A stretch of DNA of 64,000 nucleotides from Globisporangium splendens (GCA_006386115.1 VFIW01000068.1:186001-250000), one strand, 5' to 3'; shown: positions 1 through 13,600, counted from the stretch's first letter. Numbers and translations are program-made. Notes: generated by a model not told the origin, from the sequence alone.

Positions 1-1
1 C

Positions 2-688
2 AACATTATTGCTCAACATCAAGCCAATATTGAAGTGCCCCTTGCTGAGTTCGCCAAGAAATTTGCGCAAGACCGTCAGAAATTGGTCGAGTTAGCTCGC
101 CAAAACCTAATGGATGCTCAGGAACGTCAGAAACAATACTACGATCATAAGAGACGAGAGGTCACCTTCAAGGTCGATGACTTAGTGATGTTGGACACAA
201 AGAACGTTCCATTGAAGCACGTGACGAAAGGAGTCAACATGAAGCAAGCCAAATTGTCAGCCAAGAAGATCGGACCGTTTGAGATCCAGGAAATGATCAA
301 TGATAACGTAGCCAAGTTAGCATTACCACGGTATCTCAAGTGCCTTCACCCCAGTTTCAATATCGAGCTGTTAAGCCATTTCGTACCAAAGCCCTCGAAA
401 TTTGGCAATCGTCCAATTCCAAAAGCCACGCCGGTGATACTTGAAGACGTAACTGGTGAAGAGTTCCACATTGTGGAAAGTTTGCTGAAGAAAAGAATGT
501 TCAACCGAAAGCAGGAGTGGCTCGTCCAATGGCATGGCCTTCCCGCGCATGAGAGCACTTGGGAACGCGAAAGAGATATCAAGCACGTTTCGCATTGGCA
601 GGATCTTTTGCAAAACTTCAAACATCGCCAACACGAAGTCAACTCCGGAGAATGTGAGGATCGGGCGGCACCGACCGATCCGACGTAA
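2..688 (+). CDS. Ty3/Gypsy chromovirus polyprotein, C-terminal part
   Basis: This frame is open from the first bases of the window, so the 5' part lies outside it. The visible protein is the end of a Ty3/Gypsy polyprotein: a basic region that follows the integrase core, then the GPF-like integrase C-terminal segment (KKIGPFEIQE), and finally a chromodomain with the aromatic motif WLVQWHGLPAHESTWE near residues 160-200. Chromodomains of this type direct integration of chromoviruses to particular chromatin. The frame ends at TAA 686-688. A GTG at 35 is not a real start; the frame simply continues upstream. The element belongs to a different family from the one at 42-50 kb. Confidence 0.85.
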   Translation, partial: NIIAQHQANIEVPLAEFAKKFAQDRQKLVELARQNLMDAQERQKQYYDHKRREVTFKVDDLVMLDTKNVPLKHVTKGVNMKQAKLSAKKIGPFEIQEMINDNVAKLALPRYLKCLHPSFNIELLSHFVPKPSKFGNRPIPKATPVILEDVTGEEFHIVESLLKKRMFNRKQEWLVQWHGLPAHESTWERERDIKHVSHWQDLLQNFKHRQHEVNSGECEDRAAPTDPT

Positions 689-1021
689 GCAAACGACGTC
701 AACAGGATCAGTCGGCACGCCAACGTAAACCCATGTGATCAACGCAATCACACGCATTCAGACCCAACTGTATAGGATTTTGTATGTGCATATTCAGATA
801 CATAGTACCAGACGTAGGACACTGTCCAGTCATGCATACGAGTGGTTGAGAGCGTAGGGGACAAACGAATGGAGAAGAAAAAGGAAAGCTCTGACACAAC
901 GATCAATAAAGCTCACTTCACGTTTTACCAAACAACAACGACAACGCTTCCAAGACACAACTAACCGACTAACCGACTGTGCACGCCGACAAGACTCCGA
1001 TTAACCGAAAACAGTCAGTAG
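689..1021 (+). other. 3' non-coding end of the chromovirus, possibly its LTR
   Basis: There is no open frame of note between the polyprotein stop and the coiled-coil gene. By position this should hold the 3' untranslated region and LTR of the element. I cannot set LTR ends, because the partner LTR is outside the window. A short direct repeat (two copies of CTAACCGA) lies at about 961-975. Confidence 0.35.
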
Positions 1022-2558
1022 AGCAGACCCTACATCAACAGCGAAGTGATGATGCTCGAGCATCAGCTCCAAACATCTGAGAAGAACAAGGCGTTGTTGC
1101 TCACAGAATGTGCTCAACTGCAAGAAGAAAAAGCAACACATGAACAGCATGTTTCGCAGCTGAATATCCAAGTGTGCACTCTGCAAAAGAAATTGAGGAG
1201 AATGTGCTCGCAACTGAGAAAATCAAGCAGGATTACGTGAAGGAGCTTGAAGAAATGAGAAGCGAGCACTCGAATGATCTACATCGGCTTCGCCAGGACC
1301 ATGCGAAAGCCGTTGAGGACTTGAAAGCAACCCAGAAAAAGTACATCGATTTTTTGAAAAAGGAGACGTCTGAAGTTCAACTGGGAGCTGAGAGCACCAG
1401 TCTTAGAGCGCACGAATTGGAGAAGCAGGTTGGCATGACGCTCATTACGTTTTGGTGTCTGCGGGGTATGATATTAACATTTTGGCATTTGTAGCTGAAC
1501 GATGCTGCACTTCAGGCGAGACATTGGAAAGGCGTGGCCAAGCGCAGCGTAGAAGAGCTGAAGGTATGTTCGATTTTAGTCTGCCACCTCAAACGAATAT
1601 GCTTTGTCTTACGAACGTGACATCTTTCGGCATGTGCGTGTGAGTAGTGTGCAGTCAAATTCTTCAATAGCGACGTTGGAGACGAAGATTACAACTTTGC
1701 AAGGCGATAAGGTGGGTAGTTGCTTTGTTCTTTTTGTGTACTTCGAGCTTATAAGAATGGTCATCTTGTTACATGTGCTGCCTGTAGAATGAGCTGGGGA
1801 CAGAAATCGATGCACTTCAACGCCAACTTGGCCTTCAGAAAGAGAAAACAATGCAGCAAGTAGGCAAAGTTGAGCGAGAGATGCTGAAGAAGCAGCAACA
1901 GTTGGAAGCTCAAAATCCGGCACTTCAAAAACGCACCAACGCGCTTCAAGAAAAGTCAAAGCAGATCGAGGCGGAAAATGCACAACGAGCACCCGCAATT
2001 GCGTGGGAGGACACGAAGAGAGGCTGTCAGAGCACACGAAGTGCGAATAACCCAAACGGAGCGAAAATCACCAACAATGGAGAGAGTAGCAACCAAGAGA
2101 GCCATGAGCGGGATCGGGTGATCGAAAAGTTACGCCTAAATCTGGAGCAAAAAGATCGCGTAAGCTATCCTGTCCCATGGTTAGTTGCTATCGGTGCGAG
2201 GACTTTGTCTGATTTTGGTGTGATTCCTTCGGTTGGTTTGTATACGTATTGCTAGGAGATTGCATTACTCCAGCAAACAGTTCACCGCGAAAGTCTCGAG
2301 CGAACTTCATTACTAGAAAAGATGCGCAGTGGTAAAATTTTGCCTGATATGGTAAGTCCATATTCTTCACAAAGCGGCGATTTCTCACGCTGGTCGAGCA
2401 AGAATGGAAAAATGGATGGAGAAATCACGTCTACTACGGACGAGGACGAATCGAATCGGGAGCCAACAGAGCGTTCAGGAACGCCAACCCAGCCAAAGGC
2501 TTCATTTTATGAAAAACTCCGCAAAGCTGGTCAGCGCAAACCAAAGTCTCGAAAGTAA
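1022..2558 (+). pseudogene. Coiled-coil protein gene, 5'-truncated and frame-broken
   Basis: I do not recognise this protein. The exons encode Glu/Lys/Gln-rich heptad repeats throughout, so a long coiled coil is the only visible structure. The likely exons end before GT at about 1429, 1564 and 1711, and another intron runs from about 2160 to the TAG near 2255. The tail from 2322 (SFYEKLRKAGQRKPKSRK at the end) is basic. An in-frame stop at 1019-1021 with no good start nearby suggests that the 5' part was lost when the retroelement next to it inserted. Near 1189 the frame must shift by one base to keep the coiled coil going, as if one base were missing. It could still be an intact gene with a sequencing error, or a fragment of a centrosomal coiled-coil protein. 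Confidence 0.45.
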
Positions 2559-2739
2559 ATACGTGCGTTAGGCTATCAGAGCCAACATGAACAAGTCAGC
2601 GGTATGATGTGCATTGTGATTCCGCAATTTTAGGTTACATCAACCCACGTGCTTTTATATATGGGGAAAGTTTAAACAGCTCTTTTCACATGTAGGTTCA
2701 GCTTTATGAACAAGAACAGAAGAAAATACTCCAACCGGA

Positions 2740-5700
2740 CTAGAAAAAGCGATCGTCATCGTCGTCGGAATCGAACGACTCGCCATCGCTGTCATCAAGA
2801 GTTTCGTCGCCTTTTCGCCAGTGGTTGACGCTCCCTTGCATGATCCTCGCGATCCGCTCTGTCTCCGAATCCGCTTTGTACGAAAGAAGTCTCTTGTTGA
2901 CTGATTGTCGCGATCGAAGCCCACGTACAGCAGGGGCATCGGCATCATTGTATCCAGCAAGCAATCCGCCAGAACGTCCAATCTGGGATACACGCAATGA
3001 GCTTACGCCGCTCAGCTGCTCTGCACGTGAGTATTGGATGTGTTGAAAATCTGCTCTGTCACTAACACCACTCAGCTGCATCATAGTATCGCTTCGTACA
3101 CGGGATGATTGGAAATCCTCGGACCCTGCAATGCTCCGCTCCATTCTCCGCTTAATCTCTTGTTGCAGTGTCGACGAATCGCTCCAGCCGGATCTCGCAA
3201 AACCCTCGCTCACGCTATACTTCCTCAGGTGTGATCGATTGAAGCTCTTTGTGACTGCGCTTACATGTAGAGCACTCCCGACTTGCTCATCATTATCAGC
3301 AAACAATGACGCCGGCACGCGTCTTGGCGACACACGCTGCGATTTTGGCGAAACCATGACATTTTCGTTCTCACGCACTGCAACCCGTGGTTCGATTTCG
3401 TGCGGCAGATCAATATGGAGTCTCCTTTCAGGAAATGGAGCCTCAAGAAGATCCTTTACAACCCTTGAACCACATGAATCACGAATCTCGCTCAGCAATT
3501 GGCAGATGAGGTCGAACTTGTCCGCAGAAAGACTGAGCAACGCTTGTTTTGGCGAGTCTTCTTGGACAGGCCAGTCGCCAGATATTGGTGCAGTTCCTGC
3601 TCCGTGTGGCTCAATTGCAGGTGAAAGATCCTTTTGATTGGGTGATGCAGCGTTACGTTCCACGTGGAGAGTTGCAAAGTGGCTTGATGATTCCTGATCT
3701 CGCTTCGTTGCTGCATCTTCGCCGTCTGCTGCAAGAATGCTTAAAGTCTCTTCAGTGACGACTTCCTTCTTATCAGTTACGGCAATGTCGTCGTCGTACG
3801 AATCCAAGTCATCGGACGTTCCGCAGGCAACATCAACAGTAGTAACCTCTTCGTCCACTGCAAGAGTTTTCGAAGCATGTTTTGAGCCGACTTGATGCTG
3901 ATCAGTTGAGCCGAAGTCCTCGTCGTAGGAAACCAAATCATCAGAGGTTCCACAGGCAACATCAACGGTGACCTTCCTGCTCAGGATATCACCCATTTGC
4001 TGATCCTGTGCTGCCCCGCTTTTCAAAGACGAAGGGTCACCCAGATCGCTGGCGGCATTCACGCTACCGGAGCAATGCAGATCTGGAGTCACGAGTGTGG
4101 AACTATCGATCTTTGCTTCAGGAAGAGCTTCTCCATCGAGATTTGTTCCTGCGCTGATGACGTCTGCGTCTATTTGAATTGATTTTCCGCATTGTTCACA
4201 TTCCTGTCTTGCCGCCATACCCATCGAATCGCTTTCCTCTAGCAACTCAGAATTCGTCTCGTCCTCGCCATCCCCAGACTGCTCACCCTCGTTATCCACG
4301 TCACTCACGCTATCTTCACTCGGTGGATCGCGATGCTCCTCGCTTTCCGAATCGTCAGGATTTTCGACGCTGGCGTCGCTATTTGCGACAAGAGACTGGT
4401 CCATACCATTTACTTCAGCTGAAAACTCTTCGTTGTCAACAACACTAGCCGACTCGTCCACTTCTTCACGTGAGGTGACGGTCAAGTGCCCTGGATTGTA
4501 ACTCTCAACCGTAGAAACATGGACCAGAGATTGGTCTTCTGCAGGAAAAACTTCGCCACTGCCATATTCAGTAAACTCACATACTTCTGCACGTGGAGTA
4601 CAGGTTTCGTCTCTGGGATTATTCCTACCATCGAGCGAAAAATATGACGCATTGAGGAGGGCTTGGTCTTCTCCTTGGCTCTGATCAGCGTGCAACTCTT
4701 CTGACGCTGCGCTGACATCGGTCTCGACAACAATTTGGGGATCGCCTCGTTCAGTTGAAAACGATTCCGGTTCGCCATCAGATAAGAGCGAGATTGATAA
4801 AGGCAGAGAAATTTCTGTAAGACTTGTCGGCGACTCGTGCAGATGCAACGAAAAGGGCGAGTGATCCGCAGAAAACGAGTTCCCGGACTCAAGAGCGGCT
4901 CTGGGCTCTTCTGGTTGCATTGCAGTTCCGCTCGATTCATCGTTATCTGTGGAGATGACTGAGCTTCCCAATTCTTTGTCAACCGCTTCTGGGGGTGATG
5001 GCGACTCTTCTCCGCCGATTGGAGAAAACTGAAGCCCGTCGATTCCGAACGATGACAACGTAATCGGCTGATAAAAAGCGCTTGCTGTGTCAACAGTAGG
5101 CGATTGCTCCTCATTCGTCGCAACTGTTTTGTCACCTTGCAAAGTAGCTGGAGCTGGTGTTTGTGCGACAAAACTCTCGACGCTGGCGACATGTTGTGAA
5201 TTCGTCTTGTCATCCGTTGAGGTATCATTTGGATTGATGCTCACTGCTTCATCACGTCTGCCCAAAGACTCCATTTCGATTGTGACATCCGAGACACGAT
5301 CATGATCTGAATTGTTGCCAACTCGCAGGGATGGTAGGCAGTCGATACTTTGCTCAATCTCGTGTGAGCCTTGAAGCATCGAGGAGACTGCATCACTGTG
5401 GAATCTCTCGCTAGAATCAAACGAGCCGAGATATTGAACATTTCGGAAGTCCTCAGCGGTCACCTACACACAAATACAATATTTCAGGGTTGAGAATCGC
5501 AGGGGTTTTTAAAAACATATCAAGGACCGAGTACCTGAATGGAATATTTTGGTTGACTTGCATTTGGTGAGAAGTGATTCGCGGCTTCTCCAGGGCTTGT
5601 TGGTGACACTAGTCGGAAGTCTGACAATTCTGGATCTGGCTTGTCAGCATCGTGCTGTAGCACGCCGCCATGAGTGACATTGTTTCGATCCTCATGATTG

Positions 5701-8700
5701 TGATCAATAAATACTTGAACTCCAAGCCGGCCGTTCAACGCTAAAGAATAACACAAAACAAATAAGCACACTCAAAACAATGCAACAATGCCGAGCCAGG
5801 TAAGCATCGGTCTTACCTTCACCGATCTGGATGGGAAAAGCTCCTTGGACGCCACTAGGTCGGAATAAAACTGCAGCAACAGGTATCGAAACGACACCGA
5901 GTTCAAACTCTACATTTTGTTCCTCCGACCAGGAAAGAATCTTCACGACTAAGCATTCTTGTTGGAGACTTTGCAACGCTTCTGGATGCACGATAACGCT
6001 TATTCGAAGCAGATGAAACAATGGCGAGAGCGTTTGCTGGGAGTTGCTCACTTCAATTCGCGCAGCTGGGAGTCTGATCTTCTTGTACCACTTTCCATCC
6101 TTTTTGAATAGAAGGAAGCCATCACCGTTTTCGTCAGCTTCCTCGACTTCCACACCAACACAAGCGTTGCATTCGAAGATTATGCTGGCACTTTTGCGTT
6201 CAAGCACAGTCTCTAAATGCTTCTTGAGGTGACGCTCGGACGGGATGGCGCATACTTGACTCCATCTCTCTTCAATTGCATGCTTTAGATCTGTAATAGA
6301 GGCTATTGCTGTCGATACAACAATAGTTGCTGGTAAAAGCCTTCGGGTAGTTGATACTGCTGTCGTGATCATGGAGCTGGGATAATTCTGCGTATCATCC
6401 GCGAGAACACGAGATGTATCCAGCAGCTCGTTCACCTGGAGCTTGGTAGCATTAGTCAAAGGATTGGCTGACACTTGATAGCTGATTCGGAGAGGGAAAG
6501 ATGAGCACAATTTTTCGCGTTTGTTTTCCTGTTGCTGCCACTTGATTGGAACATCAACATCGTGGCAAATGTACGATAGATTCCCTGGAATCGCTTCGTC
6601 GTTGTCTTCGTTCGCAAAGAAACGCCGTAGATCAAGCGTTGCTTTTCCGGTCACAGATTCTGCAAACGTTGAACGAACAAAGTCGTTTTCCACGAGGAAA
6701 GTGAACTCTGCTTTATCAATATCAGCACGTGGGCCGGTTTCTGTCGACTGAATCGAGTGCACAAAGTGAGAGTTTAGTTGGCGATTGCTCGCATCCCACC
6801 AAAGCGCGAACTGAACTGTTTTCGATTCACGCGGATGAAAGCTCACATCACTATGAATGCGGAGCTCGCCCTGAACCTCGCACCCCAACACTGACGCAGC
6901 TTCATCGCTCTTCAACTGTTTCTTAACGCCACTCACTCGAGGTCCCGGCCAGCAATCTCGGATTTCAACTCGAATTTGATGCAGAAATGTCACGTTCTCT
7001 GTCTGATCCTTTGGCCTGGCCGCATCGCTCCATGCTTCATGCTCTCTCACACTTTCGTTGCTTGCTGGAATCTCGGGAGCTGTTCGCTGTGGAATATGTA
7101 CTCCCGACAACTTTTCTGTCCAAATATTTGGTGCTGAGACTTGGGGAGAAACTTTCCTGTCGTGGTACGGTTTTCCTCGAAGAAACATAGAGGTGTGCCT
7201 GCTAAGAACACCTCTCACTATTGCTTGAAACTTTGTTATTCCTCTTGTTGTCGATGTAAGAGTAATAATCTGTCAGTTGATACAACAGACCGGTAATGAG
7301 TAAACTGTATCGGTTGCGATAGTCTGCATCACTTACCTGCTCTGCCGTTCCGATAGCAACTCGTGTATGTAAGTATCCTGACGTTCGACCCGAAAATGGA
7401 TCTACAATTGGAAGTCGTTCGTCGACACCGACTGTCGGTTCTGCGTTTTCCCAACCATCATTAACATCTCTAAAGAGCAGGCAGAGCACACGCCACACGG
7501 GAACACACAGGAGTCAGTACAAAAACGGAATTGATTTGCCGACACAATTTTTCGATAAAAACGGACATGAGAAACGACGAGAAAGCATCAAGCGGGACTT
7601 TGACAAGACCAAGTAACTGGTCGTCTGCACTTCTCGCATCAGATTCTTGAATCCAAACTTCCATAATCTACAATTACGAAGCATGATCATACCAAGAGAA
7701 TTGGCAAACTATCCCAACAAATTCAATGGTCACCTTTGCTTTCACGTACCAGTAGTTGCTTCTTGAACTTTTGTACCCGTTTTCGACTCAGCTCAAGTGG
7801 AAACACACCGACATGACTGATACTCACACGGTGTATGGATGCAACGATTGATGGGAAACGCGTTTGAGCTAGCTTTCTTCGGATTGTGCGCTTCACTGAA
7901 TTGACCCGAACCAAAGAGTTCTCCACGTAACAAATGGGCGGAATCGCGTACTCCACACGCACAGTAACATCAACTGGACTCGATGTTCCTCTCCTGGTTC
8001 GCGTCTCAGGTAAACGAATAGACGTCACACTTTCAATCATCACCGCTAGCTGGACTACGATCTTACGATACGGCCGCCTCATCTTTCGACGTTTGATACC
8101 AGGACCACGATGTGTATTTTCTGATTCGAACTCTCTCTCGACGACTGGTTGGCGTAGAGCTGGACTAGTTTGATCAACTGATTCAGATAACCTGGGCACT
8201 GAATCAAACACCATGTCACTCGTACCTTTCATCCCAGACTCGCTGTTCTCCATGTCGTGAAGTGACGAAACCTGGAATCTGATCTGCATTTCGCCAACTC
8301 CCTGAAGCTTTTTCTTCCTCGCTCTTGGTACAACTGGCTTCGCGTTTTGATTGCGTGTGATGCTTTCATCATGAATGTACAATTGCACAATCTCAACCCA
8401 ATGGTCTTTTCCTGAACTTATAGTTTGAAAAACATCCCGCACAGGAATCACGCCGCGTAGCAGCACAAAATCTTTCTGACCGTTTCGTGAGCCTTGGTGA
8501 TTCCGACGCGGGGTCCGTCTGGGTGTGCCCTGAGTTTGGCATCGGATGTAAAACTCAAACTGCTTCTTCGCGCTCACGCTGGACCACTGAGTCGCGATTC
8601 TTTCAACAGGAGGTCGAAACTGCACAACGTGCGAATAGTTCAGTCGTACAATGCGCTTCCGAAATGGTGTTGCGATCGAAAACAATGAGCTGCTGGTTTT

Positions 8701-10575
8701 AGGAGCATCCGCCGAGTTGTTGTCGTTTGACATCAAGTTCGAAAGCGCATCGTTGCAAGATACCATCAATTCGATCGGACTGAAGCGACTTGAGATCGTT
8801 GAGTTTCGCAATTGCTGGAGCTGGTTCACAAATTCGTTTTCGAATTCGAGCGACTCAAAAGTAATTTCTAATCCAGTCGCGCTTGGTAGCTGTGGTGAGT
8901 GCGCGTTTTCGGCAGCATTCTGCGGACTCCTCAGCTCGAGTTGCTGCATAGTTCGTGGGTCATTCCAATCACCTTCATCTCCACTCTCAGCCAACTGCTG
9001 ATAAGCTGCGAGGTCCAAGTAATGATGGATTCCATTTTCCGGAGCATTTGACACTGTCACTGATTCATCTGGAAGTTGCTCAAAGGAATTGTCTTCATGA
9101 GTAGCGTTCGCCATCGATTGCTGCAGCGCCTTTCCCTTCTCAATCAGATCACGGAGCATCACGTGGCGAGGCGAATCGTCACGGGGCCGACTTCTCCTCT
9201 CATTTGGTGTGAACCATGCACCTAACGGCGAAAAAGCGCCGTCATTATGCAGATAGCTATCTGGTAGTGAGTGCAACGCATCACTCTCCAGATACGAGAT
9301 CGCGGACGCCCTGTCAAACGAAATTGCATGCCCATCATGCTCCAATTCTCGACTATCAACCTGTCGATGCACATTGACGTGCACCGTTGGCCGTGACCGA
9401 GGAACCAGAACGCTGTGAGACGGCTCGGAGCCTTGAGATCGTTGATAGAGGACACGGTTTAGCTTTTCTTCTTCTTTGTTTGCATCGGCGTGGAGACCGC
9501 GAGGTTTGAATTGCACATCGAGGTTCACAGCCAAGTAACCTATTTTGCACATGCAAAGCAAACGTTTTCGTCAGTACATCGTCTTCAATGCAAAGCAATA
9601 GCGACATTGTGGTGCTTTCTCACCAATCATGTTATTCTGGTCGTCTGGAAGGACGGATTTGATCTCGTAGAGCGCGTTCTCTCGCTTCACCTGCCCCAGC
9701 AAGTGCTCCACCAGTGTCGTCTGCTGCGAGCCATGCGGATTACTACCAAACGTCGAAGACGTGACAAATATTGGAACAGTGCACTTGCCGTAAATACGCC
9801 GCGTGTCCCGATCGATCACATCAAACACGAGCTCTCTCTACGCAAAACATACACAGCACACCTTCCGCATTAAGCACACACAATTTCCCTTTACGCAGGC
9901 ACTGGTACTGATGACTCACCATCCCGCGTAGATATTCCACAAAGCGTTCGGCATCTGCGGTGATTGGGTACACCATCTCAATCGAGCGCGGCGAACTTCT
10001 GTGGCGCGCTTTAGGCTCTGTCTCTTCGCTTGGCTCTTCCTCGGCATCGTAGCCATCAGTGTGGTCCAATGCACGTGTCCCTTGGCCACCATTCGCGATC
10101 TTGGCAGGCTGGAAGAGGCTCCCTCGCTGGTTCTCTTCATGTTTCCATCGAAACCGCACGAGCGACGTCGCCGGCAGCATCTGCGTGGACGCTGTGGACT
10201 CGAGAATATGCGGGATGGCAAGCGTCAAGAAGCCTTTCGTCACGTTCCCCTCGGACGTCGTCGACCGCAGCGCTTGCGGTGGCAGCGAGCAGCCGACGAG
10301 GCGCTGTGGGCGCGTCAGATAGAGCGCTGACAGCGACGCGCCATGGCGCACGCGAGGACTAAACGCCGTGCGACCGTCGCCTCGTGCGCGCATATTGGTG
10401 CTGAAATCAAAGGTGCCGCTCACATCGATCCCATATTTTGGTTCGCGGTATTTCAAGAAAAATGATTGGATATAAATACGTGCAGACACCTATTTCCAGC
10501 CAATGAAAACAAAGTCTTTTGAATCAGGTAGGTTGATCGTCCCACTTTTTCAGGAGTTGAAGCGAGCGGATCCAT
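2740..10575 (-). CDS. C2CD3: C2CD3-like centriolar C2-domain protein
   Basis: Nine exons fit GT-AG splicing: 10575-10546, 10489-9920, 9837-9624, 9539-7750, 7667-7576, 7469-7337, 7269-5817, 5740-5535 and 5463-2740. They add to 7212 nt, exactly 2403 codons plus stop, close to the length of animal C2CD3. The N-terminus has the family's first C2 region, with VYPITADAERFVEYLRGM matching the conserved 'F..YL.DM' segment. Further C2-like beta blocks lie around the DQLLGLVKVPLDAF and VFIDHNHED segments. The last ~900 residues are acidic, Ser-rich and probably disordered. C2CD3 controls centriole distal end and appendage assembly and so ciliogenesis; here it should serve flagellar basal bodies of zoospores. 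Exon 1 (30 nt) is the least certain. It starts 103 bp from the divergent DZIP1 gene. Confidence 0.8.
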
Positions 10576-10678
10576 TCTGCAACATGCACAATTCCGCGCA
10601 AGTGGCAGCGTAATTGACGTCGACGCATCGCGAGTTCTCCACAGACAACGACAGCCGCGACCCCAACTACTGCGCGGT
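10576..10678. promoter_or_regulatory. Shared divergent promoter of C2CD3-like and DZIP1-like genes
   Basis: Only 103 bp separate the two inferred start codons, so both 5' UTRs and core promoters must lie here or overlap coding sequence. I see no TATA box. The spacing depends on the inferred first exon of the C2CD3 gene; if that exon is wrong, the gap is about 190 bp. Confidence 0.55.
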
Positions 10679-13600
10679 ATGAAGACAAGCAGCTCACACC
10701 GTGCGAGCCGCGTGCCGGCGGCGCCTCAGCGCTTCTGCTGGCGCGAGCGCACGGAGAAGGTTAACTGGCGGATGCTGCACGCGTTGCACCTGCCCGACGT
10801 CATCAAGCGCGGCGACCCGTCCGTGCTCGAGCCGTACGTACTGCACTTGACGTTCGCGCGATTGCCTGTTAGCGCAGCATCGGTTGCTGGAGCAGACGCC
10901 ATGGAAAATGTGCATCGCGGTGCGAACAGATATCCATATGACGAGGGAGATGGAAAGTATGACCAGCGCAACGCGTGGTTCATTGTGCGGATCTTCCAAC
11001 TGGCGACCGAGTACTTGCTGTTCATGCGATCGAGAGATGGGACGGTGCTCGAGACGATGCAGAAAGAGCTCGAGCTTTGTGAACGGTACGCTTTGCTTGG
11101 AGTGTTGCTGGTCCACAATCCTGCTCCTGACTTTGTGCCATCTATTCCTCATTGCCGTAGAGATTGTGAGCAGCTTGCAGCTCGTACAGCGAAATGGAAG
11201 GAAAGAGCGAAAAGCGGCGACAAGCAAGTGCAGAAACTGCACCAAGTGCTCCAAAACATCGCAAAGCTGCTACAAATTCAAGGGTACAGACAGTCTGCGT
11301 TGAAAATGTGTTGCCATTGGGACTAACCGACGTGCTAAAATCGCTTTTGCTGTCACTAGAGCAACCCCTTCGTCCGTCGCAACGATTGGAACTCTGCTCA
11401 CTGAGCTTATACCGCGGCCCAAAAAACGCAATAGCCGCTACGGGAATGCAAATGGCGACGGTGGAGAGGGCGACCCGCCATATGACAGTAGCGACGATGA
11501 ACAGAGGCGGATCAAGGAAGCTCGCCAGTGCTTTTACTGCGGTAAAGTGTTCGCTTCGGTTGTCTATCTTGAGAAACATCACTTGAGACGGCATCCGGGA
11601 GAGGACAGAGAAGTAAAACTCAAGGAATTCCCCAAATATACACCCAGGCAACACACGAACTCCACCAGTGTGTCCATCGAAGATAATGAGTCAAGAGAGA
11701 AAGTTCTGCAGCAGATGCTCCTACAGGTAGAACATACTCTACAGGATCACCAAGAGTCGCTGCGGTCGCTTGCGAAGGAGGAAGCCGCGAAAATACAACG
11801 ATTCTATGAGCAACTGCATGCAGAAAATCAACTCGCTGAAGAGATCAAGGCATCGAGGATGCATGCTGAGACGAGAGTTGAAGAAGCTCAACGACAGCTC
11901 GACACGATCTTGCGAGAGAAAGAAGATGCGGTTGCGCAGCTTCGAGACCTAAAAGAGCAGATTCAGTTCTTGGATCTCAAGCGGAAAATGGAGATTCAAA
12001 GCGGGGTTCACACTTCAGCATTGTCGGCATCTTCAGGGAAACCTGATATCTCCATGACGCTCGAGATAGAGAGGCTAGAGCAAACACTCGGCTTGGTGAA
12101 TTCAACATTGGCAGAATCGCGAGAAGAGTTGAGAAGGCTCCAAGAAACCCATCTAACTACATTGAAGGAGAAGCAGAAGCTTGGAGACCAATTGGACCAG
12201 TCTCAGAGTCATGCGAAGCGCCTGGAGCAAGCAATCTCAGAGTGGAGTGGTGCTCAAAGCATCCCAGTCCCACGCAATGATTGTAGTACCCAAACTTTAA
12301 CGGCTGGATTTAGCAAGATTGGAGTTCAAACAATTGCTGAAACTGAAACACAACCAAAGCTTATGCCGGAGAAAACGGATGCTGCAAACCAAACCGATCC
12401 TGACGTGAAAGTATCAGCGATTGAAATCGGTATTCAAACTGATTCTGATGAGACAGTTCCAGTACTCCATCCAAACTCACAACCAGACCCGAATCAGGAT
12501 GCTGCAACGACTTCGGAAACGAGAAATACGCCAGAAGTAACAGCGAGCGGTGATGCTGAAAAGTGCAGCTCCATTGAAACCCTGAAAGCTGACACTCCGA
12601 CACCGGTCTCCGACTATATGTTCAACCTGATTTCTGAAAGCGTCATGGATGCTGTGACTGCAAGGGCTCAAAGGTACGATATGTTTCTTTATGATTTTTT
12701 ACAAGTGTGCGACCAGGGAGATGATGTGGGCTTTCGTGATGTTGTGTATATGTGCTTTTTCAATATAGATCTCTCGACGACCTGGTCTCTTCTTCACTTC
12801 AAGCAAGTTCTTCAAACAAGCGATTTTCTTCTCTGTCAAAACGAGCGTACTTGCGCAGCCGGTATCAACATGACGAAAGTATTGTGAAGCAAAGGATTGA
12901 GGATCACGTACGAAGGCTTGAGCAGATTTCGCAACGGTTTGGCATTCCTCCAAAGTGCAACCTCTTATCCAATGAGCATCTTCAGATCGTTCAACAAGCA
13001 CTCCATGGCCACTTGGAGATTCTACCAACAGACGTGCTGCAAAAGATGATTGATTGTGATGGTGCTGTGAATTCAATAATCGAAAAGGAATGGATTCCAA
13101 GAGAGAAGACACGGCAATTGGCATTGGACCGCTTGAAAGCAGAGACTCACGCGAAGTCCCAACGAAACCAAGACCTCGTTAAACTGGCTATGCTTTCATT
13201 TGCCTCAGCTTCTGACCTTGTAATGCTCAAGCAAACGCCAGTGGCCGAGGAGCCTTCGTCACTGACGGAAGAGAGGAAACGAACGGCACATGTCGAAGTG
13301 GATATTGGACCAGTTGAGAGCAGCAATTCAAGCGTTGCTACAGAAAGGAACCAGCCAGCTCCAAGTAACGATGGCGCAAGCGAAAATACAAAACCCAGAT
13401 TCAACGTAAATGGTCTCACTGTCATTATCGAAGAAAAGTCGCCCCCGATTGAGACTGGAAGCGACAAAGTCTTGGGCTTGCGCTTACTAGAAAATATGAC
13501 TGAGTCGATCAAAGATGAGCAACTTGGCGTTGCCGAGAACATGGTGTCAGAACCCGTGCAGCCAAAGTCAGACGCGTCGTCGAGTTCGGAGGAAACAGAT

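Noticed and set aside
10001..10362. Plus-strand frames of 87-110 codons near 10 kb
   Set aside because: They are antisense to a well-supported exon of the C2CD3-like gene.
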